64,000 nt of DNA from [Scytonema hofmanni] UTEX 2349. Lineage in GTDB: Bacteria > Cyanobacteriota > Cyanobacteriia > Cyanobacteriales > Nostocaceae. Positions 8,310 to 17,201 of the stretch are shown one piece after another (position 1 is the first letter of the stretch; each line of letters opens with the position of its first letter). Under the pieces are notes generated by a model. That model saw nothing but the letters and a program-made list of their open reading frames with translations. It searched no databases and was not told the origin of the DNA. Position numbers and translations under genes: made by a program. The DNA lies in assembly GCF_000582685.1 (NCBI RefSeq), contig NZ_KK073768.1, positions 3,641,811 through 3,705,810 on the forward strand. Direction: 5' to 3'.

Positions 8310-9440
8310 ATGAATTCTAGCAATCTGCAAGATATCCAAAGGCATATACCTTTAGTAGGAGATGTGAATACCAAAAGCCCCATTGCTTACCAAGCCACGC
8401 GGATAACGAACGCGGCATTCAGCGCGATCTCAATGGCAGGAGCAGAAGCTTATATCAATGGACTAGAAACTCCAGACCCTGTACTTAAATCTTTTTTTGA
8501 TGCCTCTGTGCAAATTTGCTACAAGTATTTTCCTTCTCTCCTGGTTCCCTATGAATGGCTGACGAAAGAAAGCGATCGCCTCGCAGAAGGATCGCACGAG
8601 TTAATGAACATTCAATACAACCTGCCCGAAGAAATGTTCAGTCTTATGTTGAAAGAGACAGAACTTTTGTATCCCAAATACACAATGGCTTTATGGGAAA
8701 AAGGAGCATCCAACCTTGAGCAAGCCCAAATGCACATGCTCGATGATTTAATTGAAAAAGCAGGCATTCAAGACGGAGACAAAATTTTAGATTTGGGATG
8801 CGGTTGGGGTTCATTTTCAAATTACATTCTTTCCCGATTTCCTCATGTTCAAGTGACGGCTCTGAATTTGAGCCACGGGCAATGTGAATATATGCGGAAA
8901 AAAATGCAAGACCCTACCAGTCACTTCAGTTCAGATAGATTTACTCTAGATGAAAAGGACTTTAATGATATTGATTTTGAGACTAAGTTTGACAAAATTA
9001 TCGCGATCGGGCTGTTTGAGCATGTAGGTAATTTAACAAAATCATTCCAAAAACTGGCTAGTTTCCTAAAAGATGATGGCAAGGTCTTGATTCACATAAT
9101 CACAACCAGCTTACCTTACAACATAACCCATCCATTTATCAACAAATATATTTTTCCAAACATGCGCGTGTGGAGTTATGATGTAATACCAAAGATTAAT
9201 CAAGACTTGAAAACCATTAATCGATGGTATTTAAATGGCGCTAACTATTCCAAAACTCTGAGGAATTGGTTAAATAATTTTGACCAAAATCAAGCCAAAG
9301 TCAAAGATTTAAATTATGGCATGAACTATGCCAAGTTTCGCCGACTCTGGAGATTTTATTTACTCTTGTGTATTCACCACTTTGACGGTTGCGATGGTCA
9401 AATTCTTGGTAACGGGCAATACCTGTTGGTTCATACTTGA
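8310..9440 (+). CDS. Cyclopropane-fatty-acid-synthase-like SAM methyltransferase
   Basis: A 376-residue class I methyltransferase of the CFA synthase / coclaurine N-methyltransferase group. Motif I is LDLGCGWGSFS; GLFEHVGN and the C-terminal HHFDGCDGQILGNGQYLLV-like stretch fit that group. The N-terminal ~120 residues resemble the extra helical domain of plant-type members rather than bacterial CFA synthase. It may methylate or cyclopropanate an unsaturated lipid chain, or N-methylate an amine. The start is set at ATG 8310, preceded by TAGGAG at 8296-8301; a TTG at 8289 is less likely. It is divergent to a desaturase, which supports a lipid role. Family call good, substrate inferred. Confidence 0.82.
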   Translation: MNSSNLQDIQRHIPLVGDVNTKSPIAYQATRITNAAFSAISMAGAEAYINGLETPDPVLKSFFDASVQICYKYFPSLLVPYEWLTKESDRLAEGSHELMNIQYNLPEEMFSLMLKETELLYPKYTMALWEKGASNLEQAQMHMLDDLIEKAGIQDGDKILDLGCGWGSFSNYILSRFPHVQVTALNLSHGQCEYMRKKMQDPTSHFSSDRFTLDEKDFNDIDFETKFDKIIAIGLFEHVGNLTKSFQKLASFLKDDGKVLIHIITTSLPYNITHPFINKYIFPNMRVWSYDVIPKINQDLKTINRWYLNGANYSKTLRNWLNNFDQNQAKVKDLNYGMNYAKFRRLWRFYLLLCIHHFDGCDGQILGNGQYLLVHT

Positions 9441-9519
9441 ATGACTGAGTATGCGACCAGATTAATCAGACTCTCATAAAGCACATAACATAATACAGTT
9501 TTGATAAATACGAACCTAT

Positions 9520-9548
9520 AAACCCGGTTTTTTTCATAATCCGGGTTT
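9520..9548 (+). terminator. Hairpin after the methyltransferase gene
   Basis: AAACCCGG (9520-9527) pairs with CCGGGTTT (9541-9548); the T-run lies in the loop rather than after the stem, so it is an imperfect terminator candidate about 80 bp past the stop codon. Confidence 0.5.
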
Positions 9549-9571
9549 ATTCGGCTTCAAAATAACTTTAA

Positions 9572-9895
9572 TATGATACTGACTTTTCACGTCATGTGGA
9601 AAAGCTAACGATTGACCTAACCCCCTTCCCGAAACGGGAAGCAGGGTGGTTTCATACGAAAAAAGAAAAATATGAAAGCCTCTATTTCTCGTTTTGAATC
9701 ATAGATTTTGACCCCTCTCCAAACCTCTCCCCACGGGGGGAGAGGCTTTGATAACTGGTTTTAATTTTTCTCTGATGGTATGAAACCACCCTGCCCTTCC
9801 CGAAACGGGAAGGGGGAAAATTCAAAGTCTCTCTCCTTGTAGGAGAGAGATTTAGAGAGAGGTTTTCCAGATACCGTGAAAAGTCAGAATATGAT
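9572..9895. mobile_element. ~320-bp inverted-repeat element between methyltransferase and trpS
   Basis: Ends are inverted copies: ACTGACTTTTCACG near 9578 and CGTGAAAAGTCAG at 9875-9887. Inside, CAGGGTGGTTTCATAC (9642-9657) is exactly inverted at 9778-9793, and smaller hairpins made of CTCTCC/GGAGAG and CCCGAAACGGG lie within. There is no open frame. This looks like a non-autonomous element or stacked repeat. The remainder of 9441-10052 holds only a HIP1-containing palindromic stretch at about 9980-10012. Confidence 0.7.
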
Positions 9896-10052
9896 AGGAG
9901 CGCAAATCAACTATAATAAAAAACTCTAAATCTCTAAAGGGCGAATTGCCCTAGAAAATGTCAAAATTAAATGAGTTTTGCGATCGCCTTCGGCGGGCGT
10001 TTCGCGCCATCGCACATTTACTATAGTGCGGATTTGAGATAAGTTGAAATTT

Positions 10053-11063
10053 ATGGGCAAGCAACGCGTTCTGTCGGGAGTTCAACCAACTGGCAATTAT
10101 CATCTCGGTAACTACTTGGGAGCAATTCGCAACTGGGTACAAGGACAGAGCGAGTATGAAAATTATCTCTTTGTAGCTGATTTACATGCGATAACTGTAC
10201 CGCATAATCCCGCCACACTGGCAAATGATACTTACACCCTTGTGGCTCTTTATCTAGCTTGTGGTCTGGATTTAGAATATTCCACAATCTTTGTCCAATC
10301 TCACGTTTCTGCTCACAGTGAGCTTGCTTGGCTGCTAAACTGCATCACACCGATGAACTGGCTGGAAGATATGATCCAGTTTAAGGAAAAAGCTGTTAAA
10401 CAAGGCGAAAATGTGAATGTCGGTTTGCTGGATTATCCGGTGCTAATGGCAGCGGATATTTTGCTCTACCAAGCTGATAAAGTACCGGTGGGTGAAGACC
10501 AAAAGCAACATTTGGAATTGACGCGGGATATTGCCAATCGATTTAATCATCAATTTGCCAAGCCCGATAAACCTGTGCTAAAATTACCCGACCCTTTAAT
10601 TCGCAAAGAAGGAGCAAGGGTAATGAGTTTGACGGATGGAACTAAGAAAATGTCAAAGTCCGATCCGTCAGATTTGAGCCGAATCAATTTGCTAGATCCA
10701 CCAGATTTAATCACCAAAAAGATTAAGAAGTGTAAAACTGATTTGGTTCGCGGTCTGACTTTTGACGATCCAGAGCGTCCGGAGTGTCACAATTTGTTAA
10801 CGCTGTATATGCTACTTTCTGGTAAAACAAAGGAAGAAGTAGCCGCTGAGTGTCAAGATATGGGTTGGGGACAATTTAAGCCATTATTGACAGAAACGAC
10901 GATTAATGCGCTGAAACCGATTCAAGATAAATATCAAGCGGTGATGGATGACAAAGGCTATCTAGAGTCGGTGTTGCGCTCTGGACGAGAAAAAGCTCAA
11001 GCGATCGCACTTTCTACCCTTACACAAGTAAAAGTTGCTTTGGGTTATTCTCTACCTTTATGA
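10053..11063 (+). CDS. trpS: Tryptophanyl-tRNA synthetase
   Basis: Charges tRNA-Trp in the cytoplasm. The 336-residue class I synthetase has the HIGH-like motif PTGNYHLGNYLGA (residues ~12-24), ADLHAIT, the catalytic lysine loop KMSKSDPS (near residue 198) and family-typical length. The ATG at 10053 gives the conserved start GKQRVLSGVQPTG; a TTG at 10044 would add three residues and is less likely. It is followed 60 bp later by metF; a strong hairpin separates them. Confidence 0.97.
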   Translation: MGKQRVLSGVQPTGNYHLGNYLGAIRNWVQGQSEYENYLFVADLHAITVPHNPATLANDTYTLVALYLACGLDLEYSTIFVQSHVSAHSELAWLLNCITPMNWLEDMIQFKEKAVKQGENVNVGLLDYPVLMAADILLYQADKVPVGEDQKQHLELTRDIANRFNHQFAKPDKPVLKLPDPLIRKEGARVMSLTDGTKKMSKSDPSDLSRINLLDPPDLITKKIKKCKTDLVRGLTFDDPERPECHNLLTLYMLLSGKTKEEVAAECQDMGWGQFKPLLTETTINALKPIQDKYQAVMDDKGYLESVLRSGREKAQAIALSTLTQVKVALGYSLPL

Positions 11064-11083
11064 CGTTTCGCTTTTAGATACGT

Positions 11084-11120
11084 TATGGTATGAGTGTACT
11101 TAGAGTACATTCATACCATA
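11084..11120 (+). promoter_or_regulatory. 17-bp-stem hairpin directly before metF
   Basis: ATGGTATGAGTGTACT and AGTACATTCATACCAT form a near-perfect inverted repeat (one G-T mismatch) around the loop TAG, ending 3 bp before the metF ATG. There is no T-run, so it is not a standard terminator of trpS. It could be an operator or an RNA hairpin that hides the metF start region, which lacks a visible Shine-Dalgarno. Confidence 0.6.
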
Positions 11121-11123
11121 GTT

Positions 11124-12050
11124 ATGCTTGATACATCCAAAACAGCATTAACTTGCTTTCGCAAAGCTGCAAAAGCAGGTGATTTCTTGATTACAGCCGA
11201 AGTAACTCCTCCAAAGGGGGGTAATCCAGCGCACATGGTCAGTATGGCGGCGACTCTTAAGGGGAGAGTTCATGCCGTCAATATTACTGATGGTAGCAGA
11301 GCAGTTCTGCGGATGTCTTCGTTAGTAGCTTCGGCGATTTTGTTGCAAAATGGGATAGAGCCGATTTGTCAGATGGCTTGTCGCGATCGCAATCGCATCG
11401 GTTTACAAGCCGACTTGATGGGCGCTCATGCCTTGGGGATACACAACATTTTAGCATTGACTGGCGACCCCGTGAAAGTAGGCGACCACACCGATGCTAA
11501 AGGAGTGTTTGATTTGGAAGCAGTCCGCTTGCTGCAAGTCATCCAAAAGCTAAATCACGGCTTTGATTGTAACGAGAAACCCTTGACTGATGGAGCCACA
11601 GATTTATTTGTCGGTGCAGCTGTCGATCCCCAATGTGCGAGTTGGTCGGGTTTGCAAAGTCGATTTGAGCGCAAATTGCAAGCGGGAGCGGAGTTTTTCC
11701 AAAGTCAGTTAATTACCGATTTTGAGCGGCTAGAAAAGTTTATGGACAAAATCGCCGCAGGTTGTGATAAACCGATTTTAGCAGGGATTTTCTTGTTAAA
11801 ATCGGCGAAAAATGCCCAGTTTATTAATAGGTGCGTTCCGGGGGTGAATATTCCCGACCATATTATTGATCGATTAGCGCAAGCAAAAGATCCCCTGGAA
11901 GAAGGGGTGAAAATTGCTGCCGAACAAGTGCAGATTGCGCGTCAATTGTGTCAGGGTGTACATATGATGGCGGTGAAACGTGAAGATTTGATTGTGCCAA
12001 TTTTGGATATGGCTGGAGTGGCACCAATTAAAGAGTTGATAACAGTTTAG
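11124..12050 (+). CDS. metF: Methylenetetrahydrofolate reductase family protein
   Basis: A 308-residue TIM-barrel flavoprotein expected to make 5-methyltetrahydrofolate for methionine synthesis. Visible family features are the early Glu in FLITAEVTPPKGG, the flavin/folate region MACRDRNRIGLQADL and LALTGDP, and the late LAGIFLL and GVNIPD segments. ATG at 11124 chosen over a GTG at 11094, because the latter lies inside the hairpin and adds non-conserved residues. It sits downstream of trpS in the same direction. Family certain; in cyanobacteria it could use a different reductant than E. coli MetF. Confidence 0.88.
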   Translation: MLDTSKTALTCFRKAAKAGDFLITAEVTPPKGGNPAHMVSMAATLKGRVHAVNITDGSRAVLRMSSLVASAILLQNGIEPICQMACRDRNRIGLQADLMGAHALGIHNILALTGDPVKVGDHTDAKGVFDLEAVRLLQVIQKLNHGFDCNEKPLTDGATDLFVGAAVDPQCASWSGLQSRFERKLQAGAEFFQSQLITDFERLEKFMDKIAAGCDKPILAGIFLLKSAKNAQFINRCVPGVNIPDHIIDRLAQAKDPLEEGVKIAAEQVQIARQLCQGVHMMAVKREDLIVPILDMAGVAPIKELITV

Positions 12051-12137
12051 AGGATTTGGGGCGATTTCTACGCCTACGCATTTTGTATTAAAGCAGCTAG
12101 AATCAACTATAGTCGGTTGCACTTGTATGCAATACAG

Positions 12138-12201
12138 AACCTCACCCCATCCGTTCCGGACACCCCTCGCTTTATAAGGAGAGGAGAAGGGGTGAGGTTT
12201 T
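12138..12201. repeat. Inverted-repeat hairpin between metF and dus
   Basis: AACCTCACCCC (12138-12148) pairs with GGGGTGAGGTT (12189-12199), followed by TTT. It could end the metF transcript or be a dispersed repeat; the internal part also contains CCTC/GAGG pairing. Confidence 0.6.
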
Positions 12202-12251
12202 ATGTACCTCACGCAACCCTTGACCGCTATAGCTGCTTTAGTACATTGTTT

Positions 12252-13298
12252 ATGCTGTCTCCCGAACTCAAAGCTAGACTCTCGACACCCCTAAAAATTG
12301 GCTCACTTGAGGTCAAAAGCCGCGTTTTACAGTCGCCTTTGTCTGGGGTGACAGATTTGGTGTTTCGTCGTTTGGTGCGTCGCTATGCCCCAGAATCGAT
12401 GATGTATACGGAGATGGTAAATGCTACGGGGTTGCATTATGTCAAGCAATTGCCGAAAATTATGGATGTAGACCCCAACGAACGCCCAATCAGCATTCAG
12501 CTATTTGATTGTCGTCCAGATTTTCTCGCAGAAGCGGCGATAAAAGCGGTACAAGAAGGCGCTGATACTGTTGATATTAACATGGGTTGTCCGGTAAATA
12601 AAATCACTAAAAATGGTGGTGGTTCTTCCCTGTTGCGTCAACCAGATGTTGCTGAGGCAATTGTCCGGGAAGTGGTGAAGGCAGTAAATGTACCAGTGAC
12701 GGTGAAAACACGCATCGGCTGGAATGACCAGGAAATCACCATTCTTGATTTTGCGAAACGGATGGAGGACGCAGGAGCGCAAATGATTACGGTGCATGGA
12801 CGCACCCGCGCTCAAGGTTACAATGGTAACGCTCGCTGGGAATGGATTGCGCGTGTGAAAGAGGTGCTTTCTATACCTGTGATTGGGAATGGCGATATTT
12901 TCTCGGTGGAAGCAGCGGTGAAGTGTTTGGAGCAAACCGGCGCTGATGGGGTAATGTGTTCACGGGGGACTTTGGGGTATCCGTTTTTGGTGGGAGAAGT
13001 TGATCACTTCTTGAAAACGGGGGAATTATTACCGAAACCAACCCCAATTCAGCGTTTGGAATGTGCGCGAGAACACTTACAAGCGTTGTATGAATATAAA
13101 GGCGATCGCGGTGTGCGTCAAGCACGCAAGCATATGACATGGTATGCGAAAAACTTCGCCGGTGCTGCTGATTTACGTGGACAATTAAGCGTGGTTGACA
13201 AGTTGCAGCACGGTGTAGATTTGATTGATCGGGCAATTGAGCAACTGGCTAAGGGTTATGAAGTTATCGAAGAAAATGAACTAGCGATCGCACAATAA
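12252..13298 (+). CDS. dus: tRNA-dihydrouridine synthase, DusB-like
   Basis: FMN enzyme that reduces specific uridines in tRNA. The 348-residue product has LQSPLSGVTDLVFRRL at the N-terminus, the substrate motif DINMGCPVNKITKNGGG with the catalytic Cys (near residue 114), TVHGRTRAQGY and the phosphate-binding end region GNGDIFS and GVMCSRGTLGYPF. Start set at ATG 12252 (MLSPELKARL); the open frame extends 135 bp upstream through a repeat and is unlikely to be translated. The stop is followed at once by the miniature elements. Confidence 0.93.
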   Translation: MLSPELKARLSTPLKIGSLEVKSRVLQSPLSGVTDLVFRRLVRRYAPESMMYTEMVNATGLHYVKQLPKIMDVDPNERPISIQLFDCRPDFLAEAAIKAVQEGADTVDINMGCPVNKITKNGGGSSLLRQPDVAEAIVREVVKAVNVPVTVKTRIGWNDQEITILDFAKRMEDAGAQMITVHGRTRAQGYNGNARWEWIARVKEVLSIPVIGNGDIFSVEAAVKCLEQTGADGVMCSRGTLGYPFLVGEVDHFLKTGELLPKPTPIQRLECAREHLQALYEYKGDRGVRQARKHMTWYAKNFAGAADLRGQLSVVDKLQHGVDLIDRAIEQLAKGYEVIEENELAIAQ

Positions 13299-13311
13299 AT
13301 TATCCAATTGG

Positions 13312-13410
13312 ATCATATCCGTTTCATAACAGTAATAAAAACATCGTAACCGTCGTAGAGACGTTCCGGCGGAACGTCTTTACAGTATGTGTAATTTACC
13401 GGGCAATATA
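13312..13410. mobile_element. Miniature inverted-repeat element (copy 2)
   Basis: About 95% like copy 3 and clearly homologous to the higB insert: shared AACAGTAATAAAAAC, a central GTAGAGACGT hairpin and TAATTTAC near the right end. The ends are more diverged (ATATCCG left, CCGGGCAATAT right). It lies 14 bp past the dus stop codon. Confidence 0.8.
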
Positions 13411-13439
13411 AATTATGCAATTAGATGCGATCGCCCTCA

Positions 13440-13533
13440 TATCAGATCCGTTTTATAACAGTAATAAAAACATCGTAACCGTCGTAGAGACGTTCCGCCG
13501 GAACGTCTTTACAGTATGTGTAATTTACTGATA
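13440..13533. mobile_element. Miniature inverted-repeat element (copy 3)
   Basis: A 94-bp element with ends TATCAG (13440-13445) and CTGATA (13528-13533), the same internal hairpin and a tandem position 30 bp after copy 2. Its right end contains the stop codon of the minus-strand gene that follows. Confidence 0.85.
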
Positions 13534-15105
13534 AGTTTTGCGAATTTGATTCCAGGCTTTGACAACTGCCTGTAAATTGTTGGGTAGGCTATTTTCAGAC
13601 ACATCGTTGTAGCGAACTGTAGTATCATCGCTGGTGAGTGTGTACGTGATATAATCAGCAGAACCCTTGGTTGGTGGGTAACTTAGATTCTCTAATTCCC
13701 TGAATCTATGGTCTTTGAGCAGTTGTTCAAACTCTCGCACCTTTTGCTTAGAAACTCGCCAAACTCGACGCTCAGAATCATTCGCATCACCAATGCGGTA
13801 TTGTATCAAACGCCCATCACCAAGCAAAATAGTTTCGTAGGTTCTGCCGATAAAGCCACCGCTAGAAATTTGTCGAAAAACCACATTGCGATCTAATTGT
13901 GGTGGTAACTCACTTACAGGAATAGGTAAAGGTTTAATCTCATCGGGAATTTGGTTAGCGATCGCAATATTACGAATATCATTCCAAGCTTTGACCACTG
14001 TCTGCAAATCCTTAGGCAAGTTATTTCGCGAGACATCATTATATTGAATCGTACCATCAGAGGTAGTGATTGTATAAGTGATGTAATCGGCAGAACCTTT
14101 AACTGCTGGATAACTCAGATTCTCGAATTCACTTAATTTCTGTTTTTCTAAGAATAATTGAAATTCTTTCAATTGTTGTGGAGAAATCTGCCAAACTTGA
14201 GCTTTAAGATCGTTAGCATTACCTTTTTCATAGCGGATGATACGTCCGTCATTCAGCAATACAGTTTCGTCGGTTCTCCCTAAAAACCCACCACTGGAGA
14301 TTTGCCGAAAAATGACATTGCTATTCAAAGCTGGTGGTAACTCACTTGTGGGAATCGTTATAGGTGTAATTCCGTTGTCAGCGATTTCGCTCTTCTTTTC
14401 ATTTAGCCGAAGTGCAGAACCAGATGCATTGGTATGGTAAACTAAAGTATGGTCAACTGCACCTACAACTACCTTCCAACCGTTAACGATCGCTTGAGTA
14501 CAGCCCTCATCAGCACCTGGTAAATTCAAACAACCATTATTCCAAGTGCGCTGTTTCACCTGAACGATATTTAATTGAGAAATCGGCAAATTCAAACGTC
14601 GGGATGCAGCTTGGAAAACAGCATGTTTGACGAAAAAAGGTAATTTTGCTTCGTTACCCTGAGAAGTCTGGGCAGAAGCTATCCGTAACAAACGTCCGTT
14701 ACTATTGGTGTGATAAACCCATTTTTGTTTACCATCTGACACCACAACTTTCCAACCAGGAACTAACGCTTGGGTGCAGATTTCATCAGGTTGAGATACT
14801 CCCAAGCAACCATTATTCCAAGTTTGTGGAGTCGATTCAACAATTTTCAAGTCTTTGATCGAAATTTGCGATCTTTTTGATGCATCTCGCAACACCGCTG
14901 CTTCTACTCGACGTGGTAAGTTGTTTGTTGTCAGATTTTCTTTAATGAATTCATTTGTACTTTCTGGCATTAAATTTGCAGGCGCTGCGGTAGCATTCTT
15001 GATGAGGGTGAAATTGCTACCAATGGACAAAATGCCAGTCAAAATTAAAGCAGTAAAAATTCGCGCTTGGTTTGTGGTAAAATAAATTTTGAGTATAGTT
15101 GTCAT
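13525..15105 (-). CDS. Exported protein built of two kinds of duplicated domain
   Basis: A 526-residue protein with a signal peptide (hydrophobic stretch about 15-32, then ATAAPANL). Residues ~65-145 and ~155-230 are two copies of a ~75-residue unit containing TWNNGCLG/TWNNGCLN, a second Cys and GWKVVVG...VYHTN. Residues ~255-375 and ~395-520 are two copies of a ~120-residue unit with NVIFRQISSGGF, SYP..KGSADYITYT and YNDVS. Both unit types recur in cyanobacterial exported proteins, but I know no function. Likely periplasmic; conserved Cys pairs could form disulfides. The last residues TYQ and stop come from the miniature element. ATG at 15105. Confidence 0.8.
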   Translation of the reverse strand: MTTILKIYFTTNQARIFTALILTGILSIGSNFTLIKNATAAPANLMPESTNEFIKENLTTNNLPRRVEAAVLRDASKRSQISIKDLKIVESTPQTWNNGCLGVSQPDEICTQALVPGWKVVVSDGKQKWVYHTNSNGRLLRIASAQTSQGNEAKLPFFVKHAVFQAASRRLNLPISQLNIVQVKQRTWNNGCLNLPGADEGCTQAIVNGWKVVVGAVDHTLVYHTNASGSALRLNEKKSEIADNGITPITIPTSELPPALNSNVIFRQISSGGFLGRTDETVLLNDGRIIRYEKGNANDLKAQVWQISPQQLKEFQLFLEKQKLSEFENLSYPAVKGSADYITYTITTSDGTIQYNDVSRNNLPKDLQTVVKAWNDIRNIAIANQIPDEIKPLPIPVSELPPQLDRNVVFRQISSGGFIGRTYETILLGDGRLIQYRIGDANDSERRVWRVSKQKVREFEQLLKDHRFRELENLSYPPTKGSADYITYTLTSDDTTVRYNDVSENSLPNNLQAVVKAWNQIRKTYQ

Positions 15106-15894
15106 AATTTAGAGTCAAAATTTAGTGATTAATCAGTACTTATTAGCCATTAATCATTAACCCTAGTTAAATATTAAAAAGCTTCTAACTAGCGAATAAG
15201 GATAAAAAGGTATATTATCCCACAATATAAGTAATTGGGATTAACTTAACGACTCTCTTGAGTGATAAGATATGTGAAGATAGACACCGTTGTCTGGGCT
15301 ATTAGTTCCTAACTTTTAGATTAGGTTTATATTTGGCAAATCGCATCACCCAATTGACTTACCCGGAAGAGTGATTTTGATACGTCCAAATTGCCCAATT
15401 TAGTCAAGAAGCCGCAATCTAATACAGTTTTAACTTAGTTACACAGGGTGACAGCTTTCCTGGTAGTGTTAGCGAATTAAAAAAAACTTTAGTCTAGCCA
15501 TTGATCAACTCGCGCTTAACAATACCTTCGCGATTTTTTTGAAACGCCCACAGGGCGGGAGTTTCAGACTCTAGAAAAAACATATGGGCTACAATCCTTG
15601 CAGACTAAGGGTTTGGGCTATATGTAGGCGATTAGATCCTCAAATTTTGGCGAAGGTATTGGCTTAAACAACGGCATTATTAGACTTTTAGACTTTTGTA
15701 GTACATTCGCAAACAGTATCCAATGCTACTCACGGGCAAAATCAAAGCCTTCCGATGTTAATAACTATTTCTGATGTATCCCTAAATATACACGAATTTG
15801 TCGCATTTTTACCATATAATCCAAGATGGGTTAATATAAAATCCTGAATAAAATATCTACACAATCAAACTATTATACAACTTATTAATTTGTT
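15106..15894. other. Intergenic region upstream of the methyltransferase gene
   Basis: No gene is seen in 789 bp. It contains a ~140-bp inverted-repeat element (listed separately) and AT-rich sequence. It may mark the left edge of the restriction-modification island. Confidence 0.5.
15521..15660. mobile_element. ~140-bp inverted-repeat element
   Basis: AATACCTTCGC (15521-15531) and GCGAAGGTATT (15650-15660) are exact inverted ends; inside are the hairpin CGCCC/GGGCG and two copies of GGGCTA with CATAT/ATATG. No coding capacity. Confidence 0.6.
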
Positions 15895-17187
15895 ATGCCT
15901 TATACGTTTTTAGACTTATTTGCAGGTGCAGGAGGATTTACTGAGGGATTGCTGCTAGCTAGTCATGGTACAAGTCGTTTTAAGTTAATTGCTGCAAGTG
16001 ATGTACATCCAAATGCCTGTTTAACACATGAACAAAGGTTTCGTAAGCAATTAGGCATAGATTATTCTTTCCTGTTAGAAGATATTAGTTCTATATCTTT
16101 TGTAGAGAATCTCACAAATATTATTAGCAAAAATAGTGGTAAACCTAGCGTTGATGTTGTTGTTGGAAGTCCACCTTGCCAGGGTTTTTCAGTATTTGGA
16201 AAAAGGAATGAAGAAGATCCTCGTAACGATTTATTTTTATCCTATTTAAAAATTATACAAGTACTAAATCCCAAATATTTCGTTATGGAAAATGTACCAG
16301 GTTTGGTAACAATGTATGGGGGGAAAACTGTTCAACGAATCCATGATGAAGTTTCTAGTCTTAAACCTGTTAAATACAAAGTTAATGGACCGATACAAAT
16401 CAATGCTGCTGATTTTGGAGTACCTCAGTTAAGAGAACGTATTCTTTTCATTGGGTATCGAGAGGATATGCCTCCAATAAAAAATATAACTCCAAGTTGT
16501 CCTGAGCGTTATGTCACAGTAAAAGAGGCGATAGGAGACTTAGCTTTCTTAAGAGCTTGGGAAACTACTGGAAGTTATGAAATTAATTATCCTCCTAGTT
16601 GTAAATACCAAGAGGAAAGTAGGCGTGGAAGATTATTCTTGAAGCAAGGAATAGAGCGTACAAATAATCAACTAAAAAATCATGAAGCCGCCAAGCATAC
16701 GCCCGAAGTTATTGCCAGATTTGCGATGATTGAGCAAGGTAAAGGGTTAGATTCTATTCCAAAAGCACTCTGGGAAGCACATTTACATTCCTCCAAAAAG
16801 TGGTGTGTCCGTTTACATCCAGACCTACCTTCTTTTACTGTTGTTACCTTACCTGATGATTTTGTTCATTATGAAAGACATAGAATTCTTACCGTTCGTG
16901 AAATGGCTCGTCTTCAATCATTTGACGATACTTTTGAATTCTTAGGACCGAGGGCATCTGGCGGCGGCGGTAAAGGTAATAAAAAACGTAACTCTGAACT
17001 GCCTCAGTATTCTCAAGTAGGAAATGCTGTTCCACCACTTCTTGCAAAAGCAATAGGAAATGAGTTACTAAAAGCTTTAGAACAAAATTGTAGTCAAAAG
17101 GAAATAGAGGATGATAATTTAAAACAAGCAATAGTAGATTTACCCTCAAAACCTTTGATTGCTCAACAGCTATCTTTAAATTTTTAA
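15895..17187 (+). CDS. DNA (cytosine-5) methyltransferase
   Basis: A 430-residue C5-methyltransferase that should methylate cytosine in one specific duplex site. Motif I FLDLFAGAGGF (residues 4-14), catalytic motif IV GSPPCQGFS (Cys near residue 98), motif VI MENVPGL, motif VIII QLRERILFIG and motif X QVGNAVPPLLAKAIG are all present; the region between about 210 and 340 would be the target-recognition domain. ATG 15895. It is followed by a probable restriction endonuclease 14 bp later. The pair is AT-rich and flanked by a repeat element and a truncated gene, suggesting transfer. Site specificity cannot be told. Confidence 0.95.
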   Translation: MPYTFLDLFAGAGGFTEGLLLASHGTSRFKLIAASDVHPNACLTHEQRFRKQLGIDYSFLLEDISSISFVENLTNIISKNSGKPSVDVVVGSPPCQGFSVFGKRNEEDPRNDLFLSYLKIIQVLNPKYFVMENVPGLVTMYGGKTVQRIHDEVSSLKPVKYKVNGPIQINAADFGVPQLRERILFIGYREDMPPIKNITPSCPERYVTVKEAIGDLAFLRAWETTGSYEINYPPSCKYQEESRRGRLFLKQGIERTNNQLKNHEAAKHTPEVIARFAMIEQGKGLDSIPKALWEAHLHSSKKWCVRLHPDLPSFTVVTLPDDFVHYERHRILTVREMARLQSFDDTFEFLGPRASGGGGKGNKKRNSELPQYSQVGNAVPPLLAKAIGNELLKALEQNCSQKEIEDDNLKQAIVDLPSKPLIAQQLSLNF

Positions 17188-17201
17188 GACTACCTTAGTA
17201 A

